Shown here in pieces: positions 8,111-15,351 of a DNA stretch of 24,268 nucleotides (position 1 is the stretch's first letter; each line of letters opens with the position of its first letter). The stretch comes from an uncultured Sutterella sp. (lineage in GTDB: Bacteria > Pseudomonadota > Gammaproteobacteria > Burkholderiales > Burkholderiaceae_F). The translations under genes and the position numbers were made by a program. Under the pieces are notes generated by a model that did not search any database, was not told where the DNA came from, and saw only the letters and a list, made by a program, of their open reading frames with translations. Location: contig USAL01000017.1 in the NCBI GenBank assembly GCA_900552545.1, forward strand, positions 1 to 24,268, given 5' to 3'.

Positions 8111-11104
8111 ATGGCCAGCAACTGCATCAGCATCCGCGGCGCACGCACGCACAATTTGAAGAACGTGAGCATCGACATTCCCCGCAACAAGCTTGTCGTG
8201 ATCACGGGGCTTTCGGGCTCGGGCAAGAGCTCGCTTGCGTTTGACACGCTCTACGCCGAAGGCCAGAGACGCTACGCCGAAAGCGTCTCAAGCTATGCGC
8301 GCCGCTTCATGGACGTGATGGACAAGCCCGATGTCGACGCAATCGAGGGGCTCTCCCCTTCGATTGCTATCGAGCAGCACACGAGCACCGCGGGCTCGCG
8401 CTCGACCGTGGGCACGATGACCGAGATCAACGACTACCTGCGCATTCTCTTTGCCCGTGCGGGCACGCCCTACTGCCCCGAGCACGACGTGGCGCTCCGA
8501 AAAGAGGGCATTCACGACATGGTCGACGCTGCGCTCAAAAAAACCGAAGGCACGCGCCTCATGGTTCTGGCGCCGTTAAACGTCCTCCCGGGCCGCGCGG
8601 TGCAGGAAGAGGCCGGAGAAGACCACGAGAGCGAGGGCGCCTTTTCCTTGAAGGGCCAGACGATCGGGCAGACGGTCAAGTGGTTGCAGCGAAAGGGCTA
8701 CCTTCGCGTGCGCATCGACGGCGTGGTGATGACGCTCGACGAGGTGGGGCTCGACCTTTTGGATACGTTGGCTGAAAACCACCGCGTCGACGTGGTGCTC
8801 GACCGCTTGAAGGCCGAGGACAAGAACCGCACGCGTCTTGCGGAAAGCTTTGAAGCGGCCGTAAAGCTCGCCGACGGCCGCGCGATTTTGGCCGACCTCG
8901 CAAGCGGCGAAGACACGGCCTTTTCAACGCGCTACGCGTGCCCCCAGTGCGGGCGCACGATGCCCGAGATGACGCCCGCGATGTTTTCGTTCAACAACGC
9001 GCTCGGCGCATGTCCGCTGTGCGAGGGCGCGGGCAAAATCGAGCGCTTTGATCCGCAGCTCGTGGTGCGCGACGCAACGCTCACGCTGCGTCAGGGGGCC
9101 GTGTGCGGCTGCACGCCGCAAAACCGCACAACCTTTACGGCACTTGCCGACGCCGCGCGCGTGATGGGCTTTTCGCTTGACGTCCCCTACGAGACCCTTC
9201 CCGCCGATGTCAAGGACATGATCCTTTACGGCGCCAAGGCAGACAGCCCCGTTGCCTTTACCGGCATCATCACCGAGCTTGAGCGCAAGTGGAAGAGCGT
9301 TCGAAGCGAAGCCGTAAAGACCGGCATGCGCGTGCTGCGCCGCACGCTTGCCTGTCCGGCCTGCGGCGGCACGCGCCACCGCGCCGAGGTGCGCCACATC
9401 TATATCGGCGAGGGGCCCGATCGCATCAATCTGATTGAACTTCAGGCGCTTTCCCTGGACGAGGTGCACGCAAGGCTCGGGAAGCTCACGTTCGAGCCCC
9501 TGCAGCAGGAGGTCGCGCGCCCCTTGATCGAGGAGGTGCAAAAGCGCGTGGGGTTCTTGATCGACGTGGGGCTTTCCTACCTCACGCTGTCGCGCTCGAC
9601 CGCAACGCTCTCGGGCGGCGAATTGCAGCGCATCCGGCTTGCGGGCCAGATCAGCGCGGGACTCACCGGCGTGACGTATGTTCTTGACGAGCCCACGATC
9701 GGGCTTCATCAGCGCGACACCGCAAAGGTGATCGGCATGCTCAAAAAGCTCGTGGCGGCCGACAACACCGTTGTCGTGGTCGAGCACGACGCCGAGGTGA
9801 TCCGGGCGGCCGACTTTCTGATCGACATGGGCCCCGGCGCAGGCGTCAATGGCGGTTCCGTCATCTGCGCGGGAACGCCCGCCGAGGTCGCCAAGAACCC
9901 CGACTCGCGCACGGGGCGCTACCTTGCGGGGTCGACCGAGGCGGCCGAGGAGCTCAAGAAATCCATCAAGGTCTTCACGGCAGAGGATCCCGCGCTCGTC
10001 GTGCGCGGCGCCTGCGGCCACAACCTCAAGAACCTCACCTGCCGCTTCCCGGTCGGGGCGCTTTCGGTCGTGACCGGCGGCTCGGGCTCGGGCAAGTCGA
10101 CGCTCATCAACGACACGCTCGCCAACCACCTGCGCCGGCGCTTTCACAAGGCCAAGGTCGAGGCACTTGATTTCGAGGGCATTGAGGGCGTGGACAACTT
10201 CGACAAGGTGATCGAGGTCGATCAGAGTCCGATCGGCAAGACCCCGCGCTCGAACCCGGCAACCTACACGGGCCTCATGGCCTCGATTCGCGACGTCTTC
10301 GCGCAGACGCCCGCAGCGCTTGAGCGCGGCTACGGCCCCGGGCGCTTTACGTTCAACAGCGAGGGCGGCTGCTGCGAGACCTGCCAGGGCGAGGGCCAGA
10401 TCAAGTTTGAGATGGGATTTCTGCCGGCGGTCTACGTCACCTGTCCCACCTGCCATGGGCGCCGCTACAACCGCGAGACGCTCGAGGTGAAGTACCGCGG
10501 CAAGTCGATTGCCGACGTGCTCGACATGACGGTCGACGAGGCGCGCGAATTCTTTGCGGCGTATCCAGCGATCGAACGGCGCCTTGCAACGCTCTCGGAG
10601 GTGGGGCTGGGCTACATCGGCCTCGGGCAGAGCGCAATCACCTTCTCGGGCGGCGAAGCGCAGCGCATCAAGTTGGCGCAGGAGCTCGCGCGCCGCGACA
10701 CGGGCCGCACGCTCTACATTCTTGACGAGCCCACGACGGGCCTTCATTTCGATGATGTGGCCGCGCTGATGACGGTCTTAAGAAAGCTTACGGCGCTCGG
10801 CAACACCGTGATCGTGATCGAGCACGATCTCGACGTCGTGGCGCTTGCCGACTGGGTGGTCGACATCGGCCCCGAAGGCGGCAGCGGTGGCGGGAACCTC
10901 GTCTTTGAAGGGCGGCCTGCGGATCTCGCGAAGTGCCCGCAGAGCATCACGGGGCGGTTTCTTGCCGCGCACTTAGGCATCGATGCGGCAGGGAAAAAGA
11001 CGGCGGAAAAGACTACAAGGACCACAGCAAAGACTACGAAGAAGCCTCGCGCGAGCAGCGCCGCAAAACCCGCTGCTAAGACCGTGAAGGCAAGCGAGAA
11101 GTAA
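8111..11104 (+). CDS. uvrA: Excinuclease ABC subunit A (UvrA)
   Basis: This 997-residue DNA-damage sensor of nucleotide excision repair works with UvrB as a dimeric ABC ATPase. I start at ATG 8111 (MASNCISIRGARTHNLKN), the canonical UvrA N-terminus, not at the upstream in-frame ATG 7943. Two ATPase halves are visible: Walker A GLSGSGKSS near residue 33 and GGSGSGKST near 656; signatures LSGGELQR near 500 and FSGGEAQR near 845; DEPTIGLHQ and DEPTTGLHF Walker B segments. Zinc-module Cys pairs occur near 277, 301, 413, 753 and 776. Compared with E. coli UvrA (940 aa) there is an acidic insertion of about 21 residues in the UvrB-binding region (about 156-180) and a Lys/Thr/Ala-rich tail of about 40 residues. 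Presence of the UvrB-binding region argues for ordinary class I UvrA. Confidence 0.96.
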   Translation: MASNCISIRGARTHNLKNVSIDIPRNKLVVITGLSGSGKSSLAFDTLYAEGQRRYAESVSSYARRFMDVMDKPDVDAIEGLSPSIAIEQHTSTAGSRSTVGTMTEINDYLRILFARAGTPYCPEHDVALRKEGIHDMVDAALKKTEGTRLMVLAPLNVLPGRAVQEEAGEDHESEGAFSLKGQTIGQTVKWLQRKGYLRVRIDGVVMTLDEVGLDLLDTLAENHRVDVVLDRLKAEDKNRTRLAESFEAAVKLADGRAILADLASGEDTAFSTRYACPQCGRTMPEMTPAMFSFNNALGACPLCEGAGKIERFDPQLVVRDATLTLRQGAVCGCTPQNRTTFTALADAARVMGFSLDVPYETLPADVKDMILYGAKADSPVAFTGIITELERKWKSVRSEAVKTGMRVLRRTLACPACGGTRHRAEVRHIYIGEGPDRINLIELQALSLDEVHARLGKLTFEPLQQEVARPLIEEVQKRVGFLIDVGLSYLTLSRSTATLSGGELQRIRLAGQISAGLTGVTYVLDEPTIGLHQRDTAKVIGMLKKLVAADNTVVVVEHDAEVIRAADFLIDMGPGAGVNGGSVICAGTPAEVAKNPDSRTGRYLAGSTEAAEELKKSIKVFTAEDPALVVRGACGHNLKNLTCRFPVGALSVVTGGSGSGKSTLINDTLANHLRRRFHKAKVEALDFEGIEGVDNFDKVIEVDQSPIGKTPRSNPATYTGLMASIRDVFAQTPAALERGYGPGRFTFNSEGGCCETCQGEGQIKFEMGFLPAVYVTCPTCHGRRYNRETLEVKYRGKSIADVLDMTVDEAREFFAAYPAIERRLATLSEVGLGYIGLGQSAITFSGGEAQRIKLAQELARRDTGRTLYILDEPTTGLHFDDVAALMTVLRKLTALGNTVIVIEHDLDVVALADWVVDIGPEGGSGGGNLVFEGRPADLAKCPQSITGRFLAAHLGIDAAGKKTAEKTTRTTAKTTKKPRASSAAKPAAKTVKASEK

Positions 11105-11112
11105 TTTTCACG

Positions 11113-11192
11113 AAAATCTAGGGTTAACACTTAATTTTTCGGTGTCTGACGTCAGGATGGCTGCAGAGAAGTTGGTGTTAACCCTTGTTTTT
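11113..11192. repeat. Imperfect 18-bp inverted repeat (terminator or operator pair)
   Basis: The arms 11113-11130 and 11175-11192 match at 16 of 18 positions, including a perfect 11-bp core AGGGTTAACAC / GTGTTAACCCT, around a 44-nt spacer. A 10-bp palindrome CTGACGTCAG (11146-11155) lies almost at the centre. The A-tract on the left and T-tract on the right resemble a uvrA terminator, but the stem is AT-rich and the loop long. The arms also carry the TTAACAC motif found elsewhere in the region. Confidence 0.55.
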
Positions 11193-11235
11193 GCCCGAAA
11201 GACAGTGAAACTCTGTCCCTGTAAGCGGATGTTAA

Positions 11236-11277
11236 TTGACATTAATCAAAATTAACACAGTCTGAAAGGAGCATGAT
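11236..11277 (+). promoter_or_regulatory. FNR-type box with class II-like promoter for the frdC-like gene
   Basis: TTGAC-ATTA-ATCAA at 11236-11249 differs from the FNR consensus TTGAT-N4-ATCAA by one base. If it is centred at -41.5, the -10 should fall at 11272-11277, which reads CATGAT (4 of 6), giving a start near 11284 and a leader of about 158 nt. Geometry and target, an anaerobic-respiration cytochrome, agree. The regulator could be FNR, ANR or a relative. Confidence 0.6.
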
Positions 11278-11441
11278 TACGCCAAGAAAACAGCCGTGGT
11301 CCGCGCCTGCCGTCCGGGCATCAAAAAATGCCTCTACGGACATCAGGCCCGCGATGAAGAAGAACACGATTTCCCTTTGAGTGGATCGCGGCCGGACAAC
11401 GACGGAATTTTCCAATTACCCCTTCTGAAAGGAAGACAGTC

Positions 11442-12233
11442 ATGACGACTCCTGAACAAATCAAGTTCCAGCACACCCCGACTGGTCCGGATGCCATCGC
11501 GGCCGTGTCGCTTACGGATGCCCGCCGCGCCAGCAAGTGGCCTGCCTACGCCGACGTTGCGCAGTCCATCACCGGCCTCATCCTCGGCATTTTCCTTTTC
11601 TGCCACATGGCCTTCACGAGCTCCATGCAGGTCGGCCGTGACCTCTTCTGGAATCTGATCCAGATCTCGGGCGGCACCCCGATCTTCGGTCATGAACAGG
11701 CTTGGATGCACTTCGTGTTCGTGGCCTTCATCACGATCTGCGTGATCATCCACGCTCTGTGCGCTCTGCGCCGCTTCCCGACCTCCTGCAAGAAGCTGCG
11801 CGACATCCGCGCCCACGTGAAGGTTCTGCATCACCAGGACACCTCGCTGTGGTTCGTGCAGTTCGTGACCGCCATCATCCTCACGGCCATGGTCTTCCCG
11901 CACGTGACCGGCATGCTGACGGCTCCGTCTGAAATCGATCCCAACCTCTCGGCCGTTCACACCTATCACAACGGCATGATCTGGACGTTCATCTTCCTGG
12001 TGGCCACTGAGCTGCATGGCATGATCGGCCTGTATCGTCTCGGCGTGAAGTGGGACGTCATCAAGGGCCGCGCTCACGGCTTCCGCAAGACGATGCTCGT
12101 CGTCGCCTTCCTGATGATCTGCTGCGGCACGCTCACCGCTTGGTCGTTCTACAGCACCGGCAAGATGCTCGGCGAAAGCGATCAGGCTTCCGTGCGCTAC
12201 GTTCCCCAGGACAACTGGTTCGCGAACAAGTAA
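11442..12233 (+). CDS. Fumarate reductase/succinate dehydrogenase-type dihaem cytochrome b subunit (FrdC-like), orphan
   Basis: This 263-residue inner-membrane protein has five hydrophobic helices, like the dihaem cytochrome b of Wolinella-type quinol:fumarate reductase. The four axial haem His align by context: H55 (LFCHMAF), H104 (VIIHALCALRRFP), H154 (VFPHVTGM) and H192 (TELHGMIGLYRL). E190, two residues before the last ligand, matches the Wolinella E180 proton-pathway Glu. The quinol-site Glu (Wolinella E66) has no counterpart in the shortened loop after helix I (SSMQVGRDLFWNLIQISGG). The start at 11442 has a GAAAGGAAG ribosome site. Normally frdC is cotranscribed with frdA and frdB, but here the gene stands alone, followed by a strong terminator. 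It could anchor a remotely encoded FrdAB or pass quinol electrons to another partner. Confidence 0.88.
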   Translation: MTTPEQIKFQHTPTGPDAIAAVSLTDARRASKWPAYADVAQSITGLILGIFLFCHMAFTSSMQVGRDLFWNLIQISGGTPIFGHEQAWMHFVFVAFITICVIIHALCALRRFPTSCKKLRDIRAHVKVLHHQDTSLWFVQFVTAIILTAMVFPHVTGMLTAPSEIDPNLSAVHTYHNGMIWTFIFLVATELHGMIGLYRLGVKWDVIKGRAHGFRKTMLVVAFLMICCGTLTAWSFYSTGKMLGESDQASVRYVPQDNWFANK

Positions 12234-12275
12234 TGCACCCGTACCCGCTCTGTAATTGAGCAGGTTCGAGACCTC

Positions 12276-12316
12276 GAGGAGGTCCTCCCAATACCGGGAT
12301 GGCCTCCTTTCTTTTT
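12276..12316 (+). terminator. Rho-independent terminator of the frdC-like gene
   Basis: AGGAGGTC (12277-12284) pairs with GGCCTCCT (12301-12308) with one G:U pair, continued after one mismatch by TCCC/GGGA around the loop AATACC. A TTTCTTTTT run follows. It lies 43 nt after the stop codon. Confidence 0.85.
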
Positions 12317-12322
12317 GCCCGG

Positions 12323-12358
12323 TTTTTCCCCCGCCTTCCGTTGAAGGCGAGGGGAGAA
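12323..12358. repeat. Palindromic hairpin element, not a terminator
   Basis: A 16-position stem with a CGTT loop is built on CGCCTTC / GAAGGCG and extended by CCC/GGG and T-rich/A-rich ends, with one C/A mismatch and two wobble pairs. No T-run follows on either strand. It may be a REP-like dispersed repeat or an mRNA 3' structure. Confidence 0.5.
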
Positions 12359-12597
12359 AGCCGCGGCCCTCATCTTCACACACCCTCCCGCACCGCCTTC
12401 GGGCTTTTTTTCCTCACGTTTTCCGTCAACATTTCAATACGGCCCCGACGTCGTCGCTGTCGGCAGCTTCCTACACGTTTTTGATGCCCGAATGCGGGAA
12501 TATCCTCATGAGACAAACCGCCTAAGACTAGTGTGACTGGCGTAACGGGTTACCCAATGTTTCAACTCTCAACTTTCTGAGAGCGAAAAATAAAGGA

Positions 12598-12613
12598 TTA
12601 ATACAAGTATTAA
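12598..12613. promoter_or_regulatory. 16-bp perfect dyad, candidate operator
   Basis: TTAATAC-AA-GTATTAA is a perfect 7-bp inverted repeat with a 2-bp spacer, about 35 bp upstream of the FNR-type box and partly overlapping a TTAACAC motif (12610-12616). It probably binds a dimeric regulator of the DASS gene; its identity is unknown. Confidence 0.45.
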
Positions 12614-12647
12614 CACCTAAAAAAGCGGCTTTACCGCCATTGAAATT

Positions 12648-12661
12648 TTGACTAGCATCAA
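12648..12661. promoter_or_regulatory. FNR-type box upstream of the DASS transporter
   Basis: TTGAC-TAGC-ATCAA has exactly the same half-sites as the box before the frdC-like gene and differs from the FNR consensus by one base. I could not find a -10 at the class II position (12684-12689 reads AGCTGC), so the promoter geometry is unresolved. The leader to the start codon would be about 200 nt. Confidence 0.55.
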
Positions 12662-12891
12662 TTGCACGTGACGTCTTAACAGAAGCTGCCGCTTCGGTTT
12701 TTCTGCGCAGGATTGACGCCTTGCGGATACGGATGCCAAGCACCCGGGCAGCACGTAAAACAAGCACGGCACGCCATTTGTGAAAACCGGGATTCGGCCG
12801 CGGCTCCGGCTCAGGAGGAAGCGCCAGACAGAAGAGTGCTTCGTCATGCGTCGGGTATAGGAAGGATCCCAGACAATTAGGAGGCATCCCC

Positions 12892-14448
12892 ATGCCCAAT
12901 CGTCAACACGAAACCAGCCTCGAGGAAGGCTTGAGCGAGAAGACCAAGCTCATACCCTTGATCCTCGGTCCTGTACTTGCGCTGTGTCTGTACTACATCC
13001 TTCCGAGTTCCTACATTGGAACCTCGGGTGAGCCTGTGCAGTTCTCGGATGCCGCGCGCGCCTGTTCGGCCATGGTGCTCTGGATGGGCATCTGGTGGTT
13101 TACGGAGGCCGTGCCGATCGCCGTGACGGCCCTGCTGCCGATCGTGATGTACCCGCTGTTGGGCATCACGTCGCCCGCCGATGCGCTCAAGAACTACGCC
13201 AACGGCACGATCTTCCTCTTCTTGGGCGGCTTTCTCATTGCGGGCGGCATCGCCCGTTGGGGTCTTGACCGTCGCATCGCCCTCATCATGATCAAGCTCG
13301 TGGGCACCAAGCCCAGGCAGATCATTCTGGGCATCATGCTCGCGACGACTCTCGTGGCGGCCTGGGTGAGCAACACCGCGACGGCGGCCATGATGCTGCC
13401 GATCGGTCTGGCTCTGATGGGCGTGGTGCGCTCGACGCGCGCCGACCGTCCGATCGATCAGGCCGAGCGCAATTTCGGCGTGTGCCTGCTGCTCTCGATT
13501 GCCTACGGCGCAAGCGTGGGCGGCGTCCTGACCCTCATCGGTACGCCTCCCAACGGCATCTTCGCTCGCTTCGTGGAGCAGCAGTACGGCGATGTGGTGA
13601 ACTTCTTTGACTGGCTCAAGATCTCGGTGCCTTCGATGGGGCTGCTCTTCATCGCCACCTACGTGCTCCTCGTGTATGTGCTCTACCGCGACCAGCCCGA
13701 GGAACTCCCCGGCGGCCGTCAGTGGGTCAATGAAGAGCTTCATGACCTGGGCAAGCTCTCGCGCGGCGAATGGACGGTTCTCATTGTCTTCGTTGCTGCG
13801 GCCCTGCTGTGGCCCTTTGGTCCCGTCATCCGCGGCCTGGAATTCGGCGGCGTCAAGCCCTTCAAGCAGTTGAGCGACACCGTGATCGCTATGGGCGCGG
13901 GCGTGCTGCTCTTCATCATCCCGGTCGATGCCAAGAACGGCGTGCACGCTCTTGACTGGGCCTCGGCCAACAAGGCGGTGAGCTGGGACGTGCTGCTTCT
14001 CTTCGGCGGCGGTCTGACGATGGCTGCTGCGATTCAGCAGACGGGTGCCGCCGATGCCGTGGGCGCTGCCGCCGTGGCGCTGGGATCGCTGCCCGAATGG
14101 GGCCTCTTGGTCGGCGTGACGTCGCTTTCGACCTTCGTGTCGGAATTCACCTCCAACACGGCGCTTGCCGCAACCCTGATGCCGCTCATTGCCGCTGTCG
14201 CCCAGTCGCTTGACATGCATCCCGAGGCACTTCTGATCTGCGCCACGATGGGTACGAGCTGTGCGTTCATGATGCCGGTGGGCACGCCTCCGAACGCCAT
14301 GGTGTTCGGCACGGGGCGCCTGAAGATCTCCGACATGGTGCGGGCGGGCTTCTGGCTCAGCATCGTCGCCATCGTCATCATCACCGTGACGGCCTACTTC
14401 TTCTCGCCGGGTCTGATCCAGTCGATCAAACCCCTGGTAGGCGGTTAA
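12892..14448 (+). CDS. DASS/SLC13 family anion:sodium symporter (C4-dicarboxylate-type)
   Basis: This 518-residue inner-membrane carrier of the divalent anion:sodium symporter family imports dicarboxylates such as succinate, fumarate or malate. The two inverted structural repeats each show the family motif: SNTAT at 160-164 and SNTA at 421-424, each paired with a GTPPN loop (217-221 and 464-468). These are the substrate- and sodium-binding hairpins of VcINDY-type proteins. The N-terminal FTEAVPIAVTALLP and FLGGFLIAGGIARWGL segments also fit. AGGAGG lies 7 nt before ATG 12892. The gene is monocistronic, bounded by a terminator, and preceded by an FNR-type box, so anaerobic uptake of an electron acceptor or carbon source is a reasonable inference. 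The exact substrate (dicarboxylate, tartrate, citrate, sulfonate) cannot be read from sequence. Confidence 0.93.
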   Translation: MPNRQHETSLEEGLSEKTKLIPLILGPVLALCLYYILPSSYIGTSGEPVQFSDAARACSAMVLWMGIWWFTEAVPIAVTALLPIVMYPLLGITSPADALKNYANGTIFLFLGGFLIAGGIARWGLDRRIALIMIKLVGTKPRQIILGIMLATTLVAAWVSNTATAAMMLPIGLALMGVVRSTRADRPIDQAERNFGVCLLLSIAYGASVGGVLTLIGTPPNGIFARFVEQQYGDVVNFFDWLKISVPSMGLLFIATYVLLVYVLYRDQPEELPGGRQWVNEELHDLGKLSRGEWTVLIVFVAAALLWPFGPVIRGLEFGGVKPFKQLSDTVIAMGAGVLLFIIPVDAKNGVHALDWASANKAVSWDVLLLFGGGLTMAAAIQQTGAADAVGAAAVALGSLPEWGLLVGVTSLSTFVSEFTSNTALAATLMPLIAAVAQSLDMHPEALLICATMGTSCAFMMPVGTPPNAMVFGTGRLKISDMVRAGFWLSIVAIVIITVTAYFFSPGLIQSIKPLVGG

Positions 14449-14495
14449 CCCCTTTCCTTTCCCGGGGCTCCTGAAACTCTTCGGGTTGGAAAAAC

Positions 14496-14537
14496 GAAAG
14501 GGCGACGGCATCCTCACAGCAGCCGTCGCCCTTTCTT
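14496..14537 (+). terminator. Rho-independent terminator of the DASS gene
   Basis: A perfect 14-bp stem GAAAGGGCGACGGC / GCCGTCGCCCTTTC encloses a 12-nt loop and ends in a T-rich tail. It starts about 48 nt after the stop codon. Confidence 0.88.
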
Positions 14538-14580
14538 CATAGGGCTTTCGCTTTGTCAAAAGCGATCAGGAAAGCCTAAG

Positions 14581-14618
14581 CAAAACGGCGCGAGGATTTT
14601 CTTCCTCGCGCCGTTTTG
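14581..14618. terminator. Terminator of upp, probably bidirectional
   Basis: A 16-bp perfect stem (CAAAACGGCGCGAGGA and its complement) with a 6-nt loop has AAAA at its left base and TTTT at its right base, so it gives a U-run on either strand. It faces the convergent upp gene, whose stop is 86 nt away. Confidence 0.82.
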
Positions 14619-14703
14619 CGCTCAATGGCCTTAAGCCGCCGGCGGCTGCTCAAAAAGCCCGCATGCGGGGGACAGAAATCGGCGGCTCTTGCTCGTGACC
14701 CGA

Positions 14704-15351
14704 CTACTTCGTGCCGAAGAGCCGGTCGCCCGCGTCGCCCAAGCCCGGAACGATGTAAGCGTTCTCGTCGAGCTTCTCGTCAAGGGAGGCGACGTAGATT
14801 TCCACGTCCGGATGGAGTTTCTGCATGACGGCGACGCCTTCGGGGGCCGAGACGAGCGCAAGGAACCGGATGGAGGTTCCAGGGACGCCGCGCTTTTTCA
14901 GAACGTCGACGGCGTGCGCGGCCGAGTAGCCCGTGGCGAGCATCGGGTCGCAGATGATGAAGAGTCGGTCGGTGACGTTCGGCAGCCGCACCAGGTATTC
15001 GACCGGCCGCTTGTTCTCGTCGCGGTACATGCCGATGTGGCCTACGCGGGCCGAGGGCATGAGCTCAAGCAGCCCGTCGCTCATGCCGAGGCCGGCGCGA
15101 AGAACGGGGACGATCACCTGCTTCTTGCCGGCAAGGGTCGGAGCGCGCATGGGCGAGATCGGCGTTTCAATGCGCCGCTCGGTGAGCGGCAGATCGCGGG
15201 TGAGCTCGTAGCCCATGAGAACGGTGATCTCGTGCAGCAGCTGTCGGAAGACATTGGTGCTCGTCTCCTTCTGGCGCATGATAGTGAGCTTGTGCTGAAC
15301 GAGAGGGTGATCGACGATGTGCAGTTTCGGAAAGCGCGGATCGGTTTTCAT
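14704..15351 (-). CDS. upp: Uracil phosphoribosyltransferase
   Basis: This 215-residue cytosolic salvage enzyme converts uracil and PRPP to UMP. The PRPP-binding loop DPMLATGYS is at 135-143, VPVLRAGLGM at 81-90, and the uracil-binding C-terminus YIVPGLGDAGDRLFGTK is complete. The GYS variant of the loop (rather than GGS) is what I recall from Burkholderia-type enzymes. Length is typical (208-215). The start at 15351 follows the family N-terminus (HIVDHPLVQHKLT at 11-23), but I see no Shine-Dalgarno sequence before it. It is monocistronic with its own terminator. Confidence 0.96.
   Translation of the reverse strand: MKTDPRFPKLHIVDHPLVQHKLTIMRQKETSTNVFRQLLHEITVLMGYELTRDLPLTERRIETPISPMRAPTLAGKKQVIVPVLRAGLGMSDGLLELMPSARVGHIGMYRDENKRPVEYLVRLPNVTDRLFIICDPMLATGYSAAHAVDVLKKRGVPGTSIRFLALVSAPEGVAVMQKLHPDVEIYVASLDEKLDENAYIVPGLGDAGDRLFGTK

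Larger units (their letters stand above)
11105..11441. other. Long AT-rich leader upstream of the frdC-like gene
   Basis: These 337 nt hold an 80-bp near-perfect inverted repeat after uvrA, an FNR-type box with a matching -10, and three copies of TTAACAC (11124-11130, 11252-11258, and inverted at 11175-11181). An ATG at 11273 opens a 35-codon frame (to 11380) preceded too closely by AGGAG to be convincing. If the proposed start site near 11284 is right, that frame is not fully transcribed. Confidence 0.6.
12317..12891. other. 575-nt non-coding region upstream of the DASS transporter
   Basis: No convincing gene is present. A minus-strand frame of 123 codons (12528-12899) has no recognisable domain and no supporting start context. 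The region contains a strong hairpin (12323-12358), an AT-rich block (about 12530-12665) packed with small dyads (GTAAC-GG-GTTAC at 12542-12553, CTCTCA/TGAGAG at 12566-12583), a 16-bp palindromic site and an FNR-type box. A short hairpin followed by five Ts (12682-12702, GAAGC-TGCC-GCTTC) could act as an attenuator. Confidence 0.6.

Noticed and set aside
8924..10747. Very long minus-strand frame (607 codons) opposite uvrA
   Set aside because: It is a GC-rich antisense shadow of uvrA: Arg/Ala/His-rich composition, no domain, no start signals.
11113..11192. Inverted repeat as ends of a miniature mobile element
   Set aside because: No flanking target-site duplication was seen, and terminator or operator functions explain it more simply.
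11230..11246. ArcA-like sequence (GTTAATTGACATTAA)
   Set aside because: It overlaps the better FNR-type box, and ArcA is mainly a gammaproteobacterial regulator; I do not claim a site.
11272..11286. 15-bp identity (CATGATTACGCCAAG) with the lacZ-alpha start region of pUC-type vectors
   Set aside because: The match is short, the flanks do not match the vector, and it lies where a class II FNR promoter would place its -10. Chance identity is more likely than vector contamination.
11273..11380. A 35-codon open frame in the frdC leader
   Set aside because: The AGGAG is only 1 nt from the ATG, the peptide has no recognisable features, and the predicted transcript starts inside it.
12528..12899. 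A 123-codon minus-strand frame before the DASS gene
   Set aside because: It has no recognisable domain and no ribosome site, and it covers promoter-like dyads and an FNR-type box.
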